Shown piece by piece: positions 9,974 through 18,532 of a DNA stretch of 64,000 nt. This DNA is from CAYMWF01 sp964394085 [NCBI: uncultured Gemmatimonadota bacterium] (GTDB taxonomy: Bacteria; GCA-2686955; CAYMWF01). Numbering within the stretch: position 1 is the stretch's first letter; each line of letters begins with the position of its first letter. Made by a program: the position numbers and the translations under genes. A model generated the notes under the pieces. It was given only the letters and a program-made list of their open reading frames with translations. It was not told where the DNA came from and made no database searches. The stretch covers positions 62,001 to 126,000 of the forward strand of contig CAYMWF010000004.1 in NCBI GenBank assembly GCA_964394085.1. Direction: 5' to 3'.

Positions 9974-11389
9974 TCAAATGAGTCGCCGGAGGAGCACGGT
10001 GCGTTCCATCGAAACCCCTTTTCTTTCGAAAGTGAGCCTGAGCTGTTCGCCATCCTTGAAGAAAGAAGCCACGATGTCGGCGATATCGAGGTTGTCAACA
10101 CCATTTCCGTTCAATGCGAGGATTTTGTCGCCGCGCTGGATGCCCGCTTCGTCGGCGGGAGATCCGCTCACGGTATCCAGCACGTGAAGAACATGATCGA
10201 TGCCGATATTCATGATCAGTCCGGCCATATTCGTTTCGAATGGAGCTTCGAAACGGCTGTTCGGTTTGAGATATAGTTTACTTCCCTTATAATCGAAAGT
10301 GGCGGTGAAGCGTTCAAGGATCTTGCCGCCGATATATCCGTTCTGCCCGATAATGAGAGCCGGACCCATAGATTCTTTTTCGGTGAAGCAGGCGATCGGA
10401 TCATCGAGGCTGAAAGGACCGAGAGTAAGCGAGCCGATCCTTCCGGTAACGCCGCGGACCTCGCCGCTCATCCCTTCGGCGAGTATCCCGTGGACCCCTC
10501 GCAGCGTTTCGGCCGGCGCCGCCAGCCGGTGATCCGAGTAAGGAAAGAGAAGAAGCTCATCCGCTCCCGTATCCACCACGAACCGTGCGGGGACGGAGTT
10601 TCCGTCGTCCATTTCGACTTTACCGGTTACCACGGGAAGACCCACGACGAATTCCACGTCGAACGGTTCACCGTAACCTTCGGGATCGAAGGCCGCCGGA
10701 TCCGTTAGAACGAGCGTTTCGGTTTCGTAATCGATAGAGACGACGCAGCCGAAAATGGTGCGCCCGATAACTCCCATGATCGGCCAGTCGTCGAGTCCGG
10801 TGCGATCTTCCACAACGAGAAGCTGCTGGTCGGAAAATGAAATTCCGGGCAGGGAAAAGGTAGCCCCGGCAGCGACGCCGGCAACCCTTACATCTTCTTC
10901 ACCACCGCCGCCCAGTTGTGTCTTGCCTACGTATTCGAGTCCCAGTTTTTCACCGAATACAGGATCCAGCAGGATAGCGCCGGGTATTCCCATGCCCGTA
11001 TCGAGCACCATATCGATATCGAGATTTTCATTCACGGTAACGGTCACCACCACGTGATCGTCGATCATGCGGAACGGTATCGTGACTTCGGAGGTGCCGC
11101 CTTCGAAAGTGGCGGTGGCCGCGGGCAGCGAGTTCATGTAAGCGGTTATCTCGGCCCGCATCCGCTCAAAGGTGCTCTCGTCCGGTACGGCGTTGCCCCT
11201 GACGGAAGCCGCATCGCCTGCACCTGCCATCTCCGCGGAGTCGCCCGTATCCAAGTCGGATTCACGCTCCATGGTGGGTGCAGTTCCATTCCCGACCTCC
11301 GCGGTGTCCCGCGGATGGTGCTTATGCACGGCGCAGCCGGTGACGAACAGAAGGCAGCAACAGAATAAAAGATGGATCAATCTGTTCAT
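9974..11389 (-). CDS. Lipoprotein retropepsin-like aspartyl protease with C-terminal PDZ domain
   Basis: 471 residues from ATG 11389, placed 9 nt after AAAGGAT; the ATG at 11398 would be too close to that site. A lipoprotein signal ends in the lipobox LFVTGC. Residues about 100-360 hold two retropepsin-like halves, each with a catalytic DTG (VLDTGMG and FVVDTGAD), so both lobes of an aspartyl protease are supplied by one chain. A PDZ domain follows near the C-terminus (ADEAGIQRGDKILALNGNGV). Expected location is the periplasmic leaflet of the membrane. It lies 89 bp downstream of the poly-gamma-glutamate hydrolase gene in the same direction. Its target is unknown. Confidence 0.82.
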   Translation of the reverse strand: MNRLIHLLFCCCLLFVTGCAVHKHHPRDTAEVGNGTAPTMERESDLDTGDSAEMAGAGDAASVRGNAVPDESTFERMRAEITAYMNSLPAATATFEGGTSEVTIPFRMIDDHVVVTVTVNENLDIDMVLDTGMGIPGAILLDPVFGEKLGLEYVGKTQLGGGGEEDVRVAGVAAGATFSLPGISFSDQQLLVVEDRTGLDDWPIMGVIGRTIFGCVVSIDYETETLVLTDPAAFDPEGYGEPFDVEFVVGLPVVTGKVEMDDGNSVPARFVVDTGADELLLFPYSDHRLAAPAETLRGVHGILAEGMSGEVRGVTGRIGSLTLGPFSLDDPIACFTEKESMGPALIIGQNGYIGGKILERFTATFDYKGSKLYLKPNSRFEAPFETNMAGLIMNIGIDHVLHVLDTVSGSPADEAGIQRGDKILALNGNGVDNLDIADIVASFFKDGEQLRLTFERKGVSMERTVLLRRLI

Positions 11390-11478
11390 AACAAACATAT
11401 CCTTTCTGCTGGCGATAGCGATTTGACCGGGAAAAAGTTAAGGTTCGCGGATGCTGAAATGCGTCGCCGGTTTCGCGT

Positions 11479-12459
11479 TCAAATCTTATGTGAGAAAAGT
11501 TCCGCCAGCGCTTCCGCAATCTGGTTTTTCCAATAAACTCGGGCAAGGTAGGGAAGCTCGAGCTGTACTCCTTCATCCGAATACCTGTTCACAATATTAT
11601 CGGGATGGACACCAGCGTATCCCCCGCTCGTGACAACGGTTACGATAAATGGAAACCCCGGAATTCCGGCCAGAGCATCTCTTACTTCTTCCTTCAGCTC
11701 CCGGGAGCCCCCGCCTCCGACAAGGATATCCGGCCCTGAGTAACCATGCACGCTTACGGCGAAATCGTACGAGCGATTCGCCATTTCACCCAGGTAAGGG
11801 AACGATCTTTCGGAAATATCCGTGGATGTGATATGCCAGGCATCGAATGCTCCCAGGCTGTCCTGGTACCCGCAGCAATACCAGAGACCGGCATTTTTGG
11901 AATGTGCGATTGTCAGCTGATCGTAAAAATGCACTGCGATTTCGTCGGTGTTCGTCTCGATTGCTCCCCCGTGGGGGGCCATGATTATAATCGAAGTTTG
12001 AACCGGGCTCGTTTCGACCTTGAATTCACCCATCTCGCTGTTGAGTCTCAACCAGGAATCTGTTTTTCCATGACAGGGAGTCCATGACTCGGCAGAGGCT
12101 TCGAAGAAATCGATTTCTCCGAAGCGCTGCCGGCCCGATTCCCTCATCCGTATATCGTCGTCGTCAGGACCGTCCTCGTAGTCGGAATGGATAGTCACCA
12201 GCCCGTACCTGCCGGGAGCATTCTTGACCGTGAGACGAAACTGGTCGCCTGCCCTCAGGCCCAGCCGGTGTCGAAGCTCATCGTCGATGGTGCAGTTTTC
12301 CTCAGTGAGGTATTCGAGCATCTCGACCTTGGCTTTCAGAACGTCGATTTCCATCCGGATCCTGATTTTACCCAGCGCGACATCGAATGCGGAAGCAGGC
12401 GACCCGGCAGTGATCGCCAGCAGCGCTGCGGAGGCTGCCGCCGTCATGAAACGTCTCAT
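11479..12459 (-). CDS. Secreted poly-gamma-glutamate hydrolase family protein
   Basis: 326 residues from ATG 12459, preceded by GGGAGGAAGG and opening a signal peptide (FMTAAASAALLAITAGSPASA). The body carries the zinc-site motif PHGGAIETNTDEIAVHFY, then DAWHITSTDI and FAVSVHGYSG. These are the conserved landmarks of the PF05908/EndoP poly-gamma-glutamate hydrolase family, known from phages and Bacillus. These enzymes cut gamma-glutamyl bonds in capsule-like polymers. The N-terminal about 80 residues before the catalytic motif (RHRLGLRAGDQFRL) look like an added small domain. It follows the histidine kinase gene by 57 bp, so it may be controlled with that sensor. Confidence 0.8.
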   Translation of the reverse strand: MRRFMTAAASAALLAITAGSPASAFDVALGKIRIRMEIDVLKAKVEMLEYLTEENCTIDDELRHRLGLRAGDQFRLTVKNAPGRYGLVTIHSDYEDGPDDDDIRMRESGRQRFGEIDFFEASAESWTPCHGKTDSWLRLNSEMGEFKVETSPVQTSIIIMAPHGGAIETNTDEIAVHFYDQLTIAHSKNAGLWYCCGYQDSLGAFDAWHITSTDISERSFPYLGEMANRSYDFAVSVHGYSGPDILVGGGGSRELKEEVRDALAGIPGFPFIVTVVTSGGYAGVHPDNIVNRYSDEGVQLELPYLARVYWKNQIAEALAELFSHKI

Positions 12460-12516
12460 CCCTTCCTCCCGGGCATTCTTCTCCCGACTCCTCAACCCGT
12501 TTCTACCGGACGCAAT

Positions 12517-14514
12517 TTATTTCGAGGGAAGACGGAGAATCAGTGTGGCTCCTTCACCGACTACGCTCTCGACCGATATTTCTCCATGGTTGGCTTCAAC
12601 GAGGCTGCGGCAGACGGACATTCCCAGACCGGTGCCTTTCGCCTTTGTCGTGAATAGAGGTTCGAATATTTTTTCACGGTTCTCTGTCGGGATGCCGCAG
12701 CCGGTATCGGCCACACTGAGCAATACAGCACCGTTCCCGGTCCGGGCGGTAATCGATAGCCGACCTCCCTCCGGCATGGCTTGAACAGCGTTTCGGATCA
12801 GATTCAGCAGCACATGGTGCATCTGGGAAGGATCGACGACGACGGGTCCGACGGTTCGGGACACATCGATGTTCACGTCAATAACATGGGGAATAGCGCA
12901 CTCGGCGATGGCCCTGTCGACCAGAGGGCCTACAGGGATTGTTTCCAGCGCGGCCGGCTTTACTCGCGCGAAGTCCAGGAGATTCGTGATAATCTCATCC
13001 GCCATGCCGATCTGTTTGTCCATTATTCCCAGGTGTTCACTGACTTTTTCGGGGGCATCGGCAAGCACCATGTTCAGAAAGAAGGCCGAGTTTTTGATGA
13101 CTCCAAGGGGATTGCGCAGCTCGTGACCCACACCGCCGGCGAGTTGGCCAAGAACCGCGAGTTTTTCACGTCTGACCAGCTGCTCCTGTGCTTCCCGTAA
13201 AGCTTCTTCTGCACGCTCGTGTTCATTGATTTCTCTTGCAAGCTTTAAATTGGATCGAGCCAGTTCCTCGGCCGACCGTTTCAAGTCAGAATACGAATCG
13301 CTCAGTTTTGCAGTCATTTCGTTAAACGAGTTGGATAACTGTCCTATTTCATCTTTCGAAAAGACTGAGGCCCGTTTTGACAGATCCCCCTGAGCGATCA
13401 ATTCGGTTGTGCCGGTCAGGTTTCGAATCGGTCCGGAAATCGATTTTGCGACGAAACGCGCAATCAGGATCACGGGGAAGAGAATCAAAACGCCCAGAAC
13501 GCTCAGGGTGTTTCGCATTCTGGTTATCGGCGCAAGCGCTTCGGCGGTATCGACTTTGACCACCATCCCCCATCGTATGGAGGGCAGGTATTCCCAGACC
13601 GCCAGAGCCTCTTCGCCGCGATAATCCACGCATGTCCCGAAGCCCTTTTTCCCCTGGACAGCTTCCTGCATGGGGATAAATTTTTTGGTGCCAAGGGGTA
13701 TGCTTCTTTTGAATGCCGCTTCAGCGTCATGTCTGAGAGGCGTCATGATCACCGCTTCTCTGCCGACTTTCAATGCTGCGACCGTTTCTCCTGTTTCTGC
13801 GAGACCGGTATAATCATTTACGATTTCGTGGAGTTCCTTATTGCTCATCTGGAGGGCGACAACCCCGGTAATTACGCCTTCTCTGAAGACCGGAGCGGCG
13901 ATAAACGCCGCGGGACCCCGAGACGGCGCATAGTACTCGAGATCGGAAATCTCCGTTTCCATCAACGTTTTCGCCCTGTCGAAAACTTTGGACAGTTCCG
14001 AGTCTCGAAATATGCCCGTTTCAAGATTCGTCCCGAAATCGGCTTCCTTGTTCAGTGTGAATACTACATCCCCGGAATGGGAGATCAGAAACAGATCATA
14101 ATATCCCGAGGTCTCCTTGAAAGAGGTCAGGAACGGTCTCACCATCTTATCGATAGCCTTGAATTCCCGGGAATCGCGACCGCCTGTTTTAAAAGCCTTA
14201 TCGAACTTTTCCATGCTGTCGACAATACTCGGCATCCGGGCCAGGGCGCTGACATTTCTTTTTCTTTCGAGAATGTATGTTTCGATCTGGTTGGCCTTGT
14301 TCTCTGCGACGGCAAGGAGATCGTCCATAAGATTATTTCGAAGGTATCTTTCTGAGATGCGGTAAGTTACATAGGTGGTGGCGGCCAGAGGCAGGATGGA
14401 AATCAGGAGAAACGATATCAGCAGCCGTGGACCGATGTTCAGATTTTTAAAGACTCCCGGCATCTCCATTTCGAACTCCTGTTGAACGGCGTCGTGACCG
14501 GCCGGGGCGCTCAT
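12517..14514 (-). CDS. Membrane sensor histidine kinase with Cache-type sensor domain and HAMP
   Basis: 665 residues. The start is ATG 14514, which overlaps the preceding gene's stop as ATGA; longer in-frame starts lie inside that gene. TM1 is about 30-50 (LLISFLLISILPLAATTYV). A large extracytoplasmic dCache-like domain spans about 55-300 (ENKANQIETYI, SGYYDLFLISHSGDVVFTLN). TM2 is followed by a HAMP domain (SGPIRNLTGTTELIAQGDL), a coiled coil, and a HisKA domain with phospho-acceptor His464 in VGHELRNPLG. The HATPase boxes are NLIRNAVQAMPEGG, VADTGCGIP and GTGLGMSVCRSLVEANHG. No response regulator is adjacent. Coupling to the UrtA-like gene suggests that protein is its ligand-binding partner. 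Confidence 0.93.
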   Translation of the reverse strand: MSAPAGHDAVQQEFEMEMPGVFKNLNIGPRLLISFLLISILPLAATTYVTYRISERYLRNNLMDDLLAVAENKANQIETYILERKRNVSALARMPSIVDSMEKFDKAFKTGGRDSREFKAIDKMVRPFLTSFKETSGYYDLFLISHSGDVVFTLNKEADFGTNLETGIFRDSELSKVFDRAKTLMETEISDLEYYAPSRGPAAFIAAPVFREGVITGVVALQMSNKELHEIVNDYTGLAETGETVAALKVGREAVIMTPLRHDAEAAFKRSIPLGTKKFIPMQEAVQGKKGFGTCVDYRGEEALAVWEYLPSIRWGMVVKVDTAEALAPITRMRNTLSVLGVLILFPVILIARFVAKSISGPIRNLTGTTELIAQGDLSKRASVFSKDEIGQLSNSFNEMTAKLSDSYSDLKRSAEELARSNLKLAREINEHERAEEALREAQEQLVRREKLAVLGQLAGGVGHELRNPLGVIKNSAFFLNMVLADAPEKVSEHLGIMDKQIGMADEIITNLLDFARVKPAALETIPVGPLVDRAIAECAIPHVIDVNIDVSRTVGPVVVDPSQMHHVLLNLIRNAVQAMPEGGRLSITARTGNGAVLLSVADTGCGIPTENREKIFEPLFTTKAKGTGLGMSVCRSLVEANHGEISVESVVGEGATLILRLPSK

Positions 14515-15791
14515 GTACCCTGGTTGGCCCAGCTTTGTCCCCAGCCGTTGTAGAGGTCCTCGAGGAATGTTTCCCATTCCTTTTTCGATCTGTAGACCGG
14601 ATAGGGTACCGGGCGAATAGGTATCTCCGAGCTCCATACGATGTTGAACTGACCGTCCCGCATTATCTTGCCTATTCTTACGGTTTTCCATGTATGCTGG
14701 TTTTCGGCCTCGATGCAGACTATGCCTTCAGGTGCGCAAAGACTCTGCTTTTTTACAGCCTTTCGGACCGTGTTGACATCATCGGTACCCGCATCCAGCA
14801 CCGCCTGGGCCCAGAGACGAACACCCAGGTACGCGGCTTCCATCGGATCATCGGTAACCCGGAGCGGTCCGTACCGTCTTTTGAACGCGATTACGAACCG
14901 GCTGTTTTCCTCGGTCTGGATGCTCTGGAAATAATTCCATGCGGCGTAGTCGCCGATCATATTCTCCGCACTGAGTATGCGGAGCTCGTCTTCGGCTATA
15001 CTGAATGACATGGTCGGGATTTTGTCCGGGCTGATGCCGGCCGCGCGCAGTTCTTTAAAGAAGGCGACGTTGCTGTCGCCGTTGATGGTGTTCAGAATGA
15101 CGTCCGGTTCGGCTTCAATGATTCTTCCTACGACCTGTTTGACTTCTTTACTCCCGAGAATTATATATTCCTCGCCCAGTATCTCCCCCCTCAAAGCGGC
15201 CACCTGATCTTTTATGATCGCGTTTGCGGTTCGCGGGAAAACATAGTCCGAACCCACCAGGAAAAATCTTTTCCCGAGGTTGTCGAAACACCACTTTACC
15301 GCGGGGATAATCTGCTGATTAGGCGCCGCACCGGTGTACACGATGTTCGGCGACTGTTCGATCCCTTCATATTGTACAGGATAGAAGAGCAGATGATCGT
15401 ACTTTTCGAAAACCGGCTTGACGGTTTTCCGGCTCGCGGAAGTCCAGCAGCCGAAAACCACACTGACCTTTTCTTCGGTTATGAGTCTTTCCGCCTCTTT
15501 TGCGAATGTCGGCCAGTCGGAGCGACCATCCACGAGAACAGGTTCGATATTTCTTCCGAGAAGCCCCCCCCTGCCGTTGATTTCTTCGATCGCCAGCAAG
15601 GTGGCGTCAACCACGGATGCTTCGCTTATGGCCATCGTTCCCGTAAGGGAGTGAAGTATTCCTACTTTAATGGGTTCTCCGGCAATACGTTTACCGTCAC
15701 TTTGGTAATAATATACCAGGGCGGCCAGAACTATTATGACTAGCGTGAGTATGATACCCCGGGGCAAACGGTTCGGCGAATTACCGGCCAT
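14511..15791 (-). CDS. UrtA/AmiC-like periplasmic binding protein, membrane anchored
   Basis: 426 residues from ATG 15791, which has GGAGGTGA 5 nt upstream. An N-terminal hydrophobic helix (GIILTLVIIVLAALVYYY) acts as signal or anchor. The body is the branched-chain-amino-acid/urea type periplasmic binding fold: VGILHSLTGTMAISE, LLAIEEINGRGGLLG, VFGCWTSASRKTVKPVFE, PVQYEGIEQSPNIVYTGAAP, FLVGSDYVFPRTAN. These segments match UrtA closely. No urea-transporter permeases or ATPases are nearby. Instead the gene overlaps a histidine kinase by 4 nt, so a sensory role (ligand capture for the kinase) is more likely than transport. The ligand may be urea or a short amide, by family only. Confidence 0.88.
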   Translation of the reverse strand: MAGNSPNRLPRGIILTLVIIVLAALVYYYQSDGKRIAGEPIKVGILHSLTGTMAISEASVVDATLLAIEEINGRGGLLGRNIEPVLVDGRSDWPTFAKEAERLITEEKVSVVFGCWTSASRKTVKPVFEKYDHLLFYPVQYEGIEQSPNIVYTGAAPNQQIIPAVKWCFDNLGKRFFLVGSDYVFPRTANAIIKDQVAALRGEILGEEYIILGSKEVKQVVGRIIEAEPDVILNTINGDSNVAFFKELRAAGISPDKIPTMSFSIAEDELRILSAENMIGDYAAWNYFQSIQTEENSRFVIAFKRRYGPLRVTDDPMEAAYLGVRLWAQAVLDAGTDDVNTVRKAVKKQSLCAPEGIVCIEAENQHTWKTVRIGKIMRDGQFNIVWSSEIPIRPVPYPVYRSKKEWETFLEDLYNGWGQSWANQGT

Positions 15792-15865
15792 CTGGTCACC
15801 TCCGGCTTTTCGGAAATGAAGGTAGGCGATCAATCTATATGTGATTTCGTCCGATCACCAGTACA

Positions 15866-15894
15866 ATATTACTATATGTGGGTGATGCTTTCAA
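15866..15894 (-). promoter_or_regulatory. Candidate promoter of the sensor operon
   Basis: Leftward TTGAAA (15894-15889), 17 bp, TAATAT (15871-15866), about 75 bp before the binding-protein start. The -10 box is only a partial match. Confidence 0.45.
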
Positions 15895-15900
15895 CTCAAC

Positions 15901-15922
15901 GTTCTAATACCGGTATGAGAAC
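15901..15922. promoter_or_regulatory. 22-bp near-perfect palindrome, candidate operator
   Basis: The half-sites GTTCTAATACC and GGTATGAGAAC are inverted copies with a single mismatch in 11 positions. The palindrome sits directly upstream of the candidate -35 box of the sensor operon and faces the divergent yedE gene, the usual place for an activator or repressor site. The regulator is not identified; the LysR protein encoded at 17201 is one candidate. Confidence 0.5.
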
Positions 15923-16116
15923 GTTTCCAGCTTCGACCGGCGCCTTTGGGTCAGTATCGAAATTTCCTTCAGTGTGTTTTAAAATTATCGGAAATTCCTA
16001 TTGGATCAACAGGAAGCACCGGTAGTATTCTCGAGCCGGCAACTGAAAGGCCCGCTTTGCTGAAGGCGACACCAATCGCGGGCAGGGGTGACATCAAGGA
16101 AAGGGGAGAAAGCGTA

Positions 16117-17187
16117 ATGATGAAATTTTTATCCTCACGAACCGGGATAGCCGCCGTGGGGCTTTTCATAGGGGCGACCGCGGCGATTCTCCAGAAGCTG
16201 GGCAACCCTCCCAACATGGGTATCTGCGTGGCCTGCATGGAGAGGGATATCGCAGGCGCTCTCGGTCTGCACAGGGCCGGCGTGGTTCAGTATATCCGAC
16301 CCGAGATCATCGGGTTAATCCTGGGTTCGTTTGTCGCCGCGCTGCTGTTCAGGGAATTCAAGGCGAGGACCGGATCCGCCCCTGTAATCAGGTTCGTGCT
16401 CGGTTTCTTCGCGATGGTGGGGGCCCTGGTCTTTCTCGGATGCCCCTGGCGGGCGCTGCTTCGTCTCGCGGGCGGGGACGGAAACGCCGTAGTCGGTCTT
16501 GCGGGTCTGGCGGCGGGGATCTGGATGGGTGTTCTGTTCCTCAAAGCCGGGTTCTCGCTGGGACGAACCAGAAAAACCTTTACCGGTGCGGGGCTCGTGA
16601 TACAGTTGTTCGCTGTCGGACTGCTGCTCCTGCTGCTGTTTCGGCCTGAATTGCCCTCCGGGGCACCGTTCTTCAGCGACAAGGGCCCGGGATCGAAACA
16701 CGCGCCTGTTCTCATTTCCCTCGTGGCGGCGATGATGATAGGATTTCTGGCCCAGAGAACGAGGTTCTGCACAATGGGGGCGATCAGGGACCTGATACTC
16801 ATGCGGGATTTTCACCTCTTCAGCGGAGTCGCCGGCCTGGTGGCCGGAGCATCGGTAACGAACCTTATCCTGAACCAGTTCAATCCCGGTTTCGTTTCCC
16901 AGCCCGTGGCCCACGCCGATCATCTATGGAATTTCGGAAGCATGGTGCTGGCCGGCCTTGCATTCGCCCTCGCGGGCGGTTGTCCGGGGCGTCAGTTGTT
17001 CCTCTCCGGAGAGGGGGACGGCGATGCAGCGGTGTTCGTGCTGGGGATGCTCGCAGGCGCGGCATTCGCACATAATTTCTCGACCGCCAGTTCACCGGCG
17101 GGCACCGGTGTATGGGGACCCGCCTCCGTGGTTGCGGGACTTGTCGTCTGTATCGCCATAGGTTTCACCATGAGAGAGAAGGCTTAA
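16117..17187 (+). CDS. yedE: YedE-family selenium-metabolism membrane protein
   Basis: 356 residues from ATG 16117, with GGGGAG 9 nt before it. About nine to ten transmembrane helices form two related halves, each with a signature: GCPWRALLRLAGGDGNAVVG and GCPGRQLFLSGEGDGDAAV. The N-terminal segment NPPNMGICVACMERDIAGAL, with Cys37 and Cys40, and LHRAGVVQYIRPEIIG are characteristic of the YedE variant linked to selenium metabolism rather than generic YeeE/YedE thiosulfate carriers. Family knowledge suggests uptake or handling of a selenium (or sulfur) oxyanion or thiol carrier. No TusA/SirA-like domain or gene, and no selA, selB or selD, is present in the window. A LysR gene follows after 13 bp. 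Confidence 0.85.
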   Translation: MMKFLSSRTGIAAVGLFIGATAAILQKLGNPPNMGICVACMERDIAGALGLHRAGVVQYIRPEIIGLILGSFVAALLFREFKARTGSAPVIRFVLGFFAMVGALVFLGCPWRALLRLAGGDGNAVVGLAGLAAGIWMGVLFLKAGFSLGRTRKTFTGAGLVIQLFAVGLLLLLLFRPELPSGAPFFSDKGPGSKHAPVLISLVAAMMIGFLAQRTRFCTMGAIRDLILMRDFHLFSGVAGLVAGASVTNLILNQFNPGFVSQPVAHADHLWNFGSMVLAGLAFALAGGCPGRQLFLSGEGDGDAAVFVLGMLAGAAFAHNFSTASSPAGTGVWGPASVVAGLVVCIAIGFTMREKA

Positions 17188-17200
17188 AGGGGAGGTGGCT

Positions 17201-18103
17201 TTGGATTTCGATTTCCGTCAGCTCGAAGCGTTCTGCAAGGTTGTTGAGCTCGGAGGTTTTTCAAAGGCTGCAAAGGCTCTCAACCTTGCCCAGGCCTCGG
17301 TAAGCGAACGGATCGCGAACCTGGAGGAGGTTGCAGACGCCAGGCTCCTCGACAGGCTCGGACGCAGCGTCGTACCGACCAAGGCAGGGGAGCTGCTGTA
17401 CCCGAAGGCCGTCGATCTGCTGACGCGGAAGCGCGGTGTCGGGTTCGAGCTCCAGGCTTTCACGGGCTGTTTGAAGGGGTCTATCCGGATCGGCGGGAGC
17501 ACGATCCCGGGTAACTACATATTGCCGCGTATCATGGGAGAATTCAGCAGGGAATATCCCGGGATTATCGTAGATGTGACGATAGGCGACTCGAACGGGG
17601 TCGCCGCCCTGGTTTCGGACGGGGTGCTCGAGCTCGGTTTCGTCGGGTCGGTGGGAAATCTCTCCATGCTGCAGTATACCAGGCTCTGGGATGATGATCT
17701 GGTCCTGGTGGCGCCCGAATCGCACCACTGGATTTCGAGGGCGAGGGTCAAAATTCGGGATCTGACGACCGAACCTCTGATCATGAGGGAACCCGGTTCC
17801 GGCACCCAGCAGACCCTCACGGCGGAGCTGGCAGGGCGGCTCCCCGGGGGAATCGACTCGCTGAATATCGCATGCATCCTCGGGAGCTCCGATGCTGTAA
17901 AGGAGGGAGTCAAGTGCGGAGCCGGGCTCGCGTTCATCTCGTCCAGGGCCGTACGGACCGAAATAGAAACAGGACTGCTTAAAGTCGTGGAAGTGGAAGG
18001 TCTCCGGCTTAAGCGTCACTTCCACCTCGTAACCGATTCCCGCCGCACCTGCTCACCCCTATGTACCACGTTCAAGGACTTCGTGTACGAAGGAACTCCC
18101 TGA
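17201..18103 (+). CDS. LysR-type regulator associated with selenium metabolism
   Basis: 300 residues using the TTG at 17201, which lies 5 nt after GGAGG. A GTG at 17195 overlaps that ribosome site and is less likely. The N-terminal winged helix reads FRQLEAFCKVVELGGFSKAA and ASVSERIANLEE, and the effector domain contains IRIGGSTIPGNYILPRIMGE. The C-terminal part (LGSSDAVKEGVKCGAGLAFI, then LRLKRHFHLVTDSRRTCSPL) matches the subgroup that travels with YedE in selenium-using bacteria. Being 13 bp after yedE, it is surely co-transcribed and probably controls that operon. Confidence 0.88.
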   Translation: MDFDFRQLEAFCKVVELGGFSKAAKALNLAQASVSERIANLEEVADARLLDRLGRSVVPTKAGELLYPKAVDLLTRKRGVGFELQAFTGCLKGSIRIGGSTIPGNYILPRIMGEFSREYPGIIVDVTIGDSNGVAALVSDGVLELGFVGSVGNLSMLQYTRLWDDDLVLVAPESHHWISRARVKIRDLTTEPLIMREPGSGTQQTLTAELAGRLPGGIDSLNIACILGSSDAVKEGVKCGAGLAFISSRAVRTEIETGLLKVVEVEGLRLKRHFHLVTDSRRTCSPLCTTFKDFVYEGTP

Positions 18104-18532
18104 TACGAATACAGGAAGCGTTCCTGCATCTATCACCTGCACCGAGGTGGTTCCGGTTGCAGGGCCTTCCGAAGCACGGGTGAAGATCTGGGTACTTCGA
18201 GAGAGACGGCATCCGGAGCTTGATTATCACACCTTCTGTCCGAACCCCCGGCGATCATACTCCCGGAAGCAGTTTTGATTCGAAACCTTCCCGGGTATCG
18301 CCGCCTCCCCGGTTCCTTCCCGGAAGAAAGAGGTTGCGACCCGCCGAGGTGTTACCTATGATGAAATCCGAAGTTGTCCGGTCCGCCGGTGCAGCTTGAT
18401 ATGGGATCTGGGAAAGAGAGTCGGCGGTGAACCCGCCGATATCCGATCAGGAGAATCCTGAGAGGAGCCGGCGACGGAGCCTGGCTTGACAGGCGCCGTT
18501 TTGCCGGTTACGCCAACGGGAGGTATAGGCAA
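18104..18532. other. Intergenic region without recognised gene
   Basis: 429 bp. The only clear structure is the hairpin TCGGCGG/CCGCCGA (18421-18439, 5-nt loop). The rest contains no convincing tRNA, riboswitch or promoter that I can identify. It probably holds the promoter and leader of the GWxTD gene, whose GGGAGGTATAGG ribosome site is at the right end. Confidence 0.5.

Larger units (their letters stand above)
15792..16116. other. Divergent intergenic region between sensor operon and yedE
   Basis: 325 bp separate the leftward sensor operon from the rightward YedE-LysR pair. It holds a leftward promoter and a 22-bp palindrome, both listed separately. I see no coding sequence and no convincing rightward promoter. 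Confidence 0.6.

Noticed and set aside
18104-18532. Riboswitch or tRNA in the long spacer before the GWxTD gene
   Set aside because: One simple hairpin is present, but no conserved core of a known riboswitch class and no cloverleaf or T-loop consensus could be found by eye.
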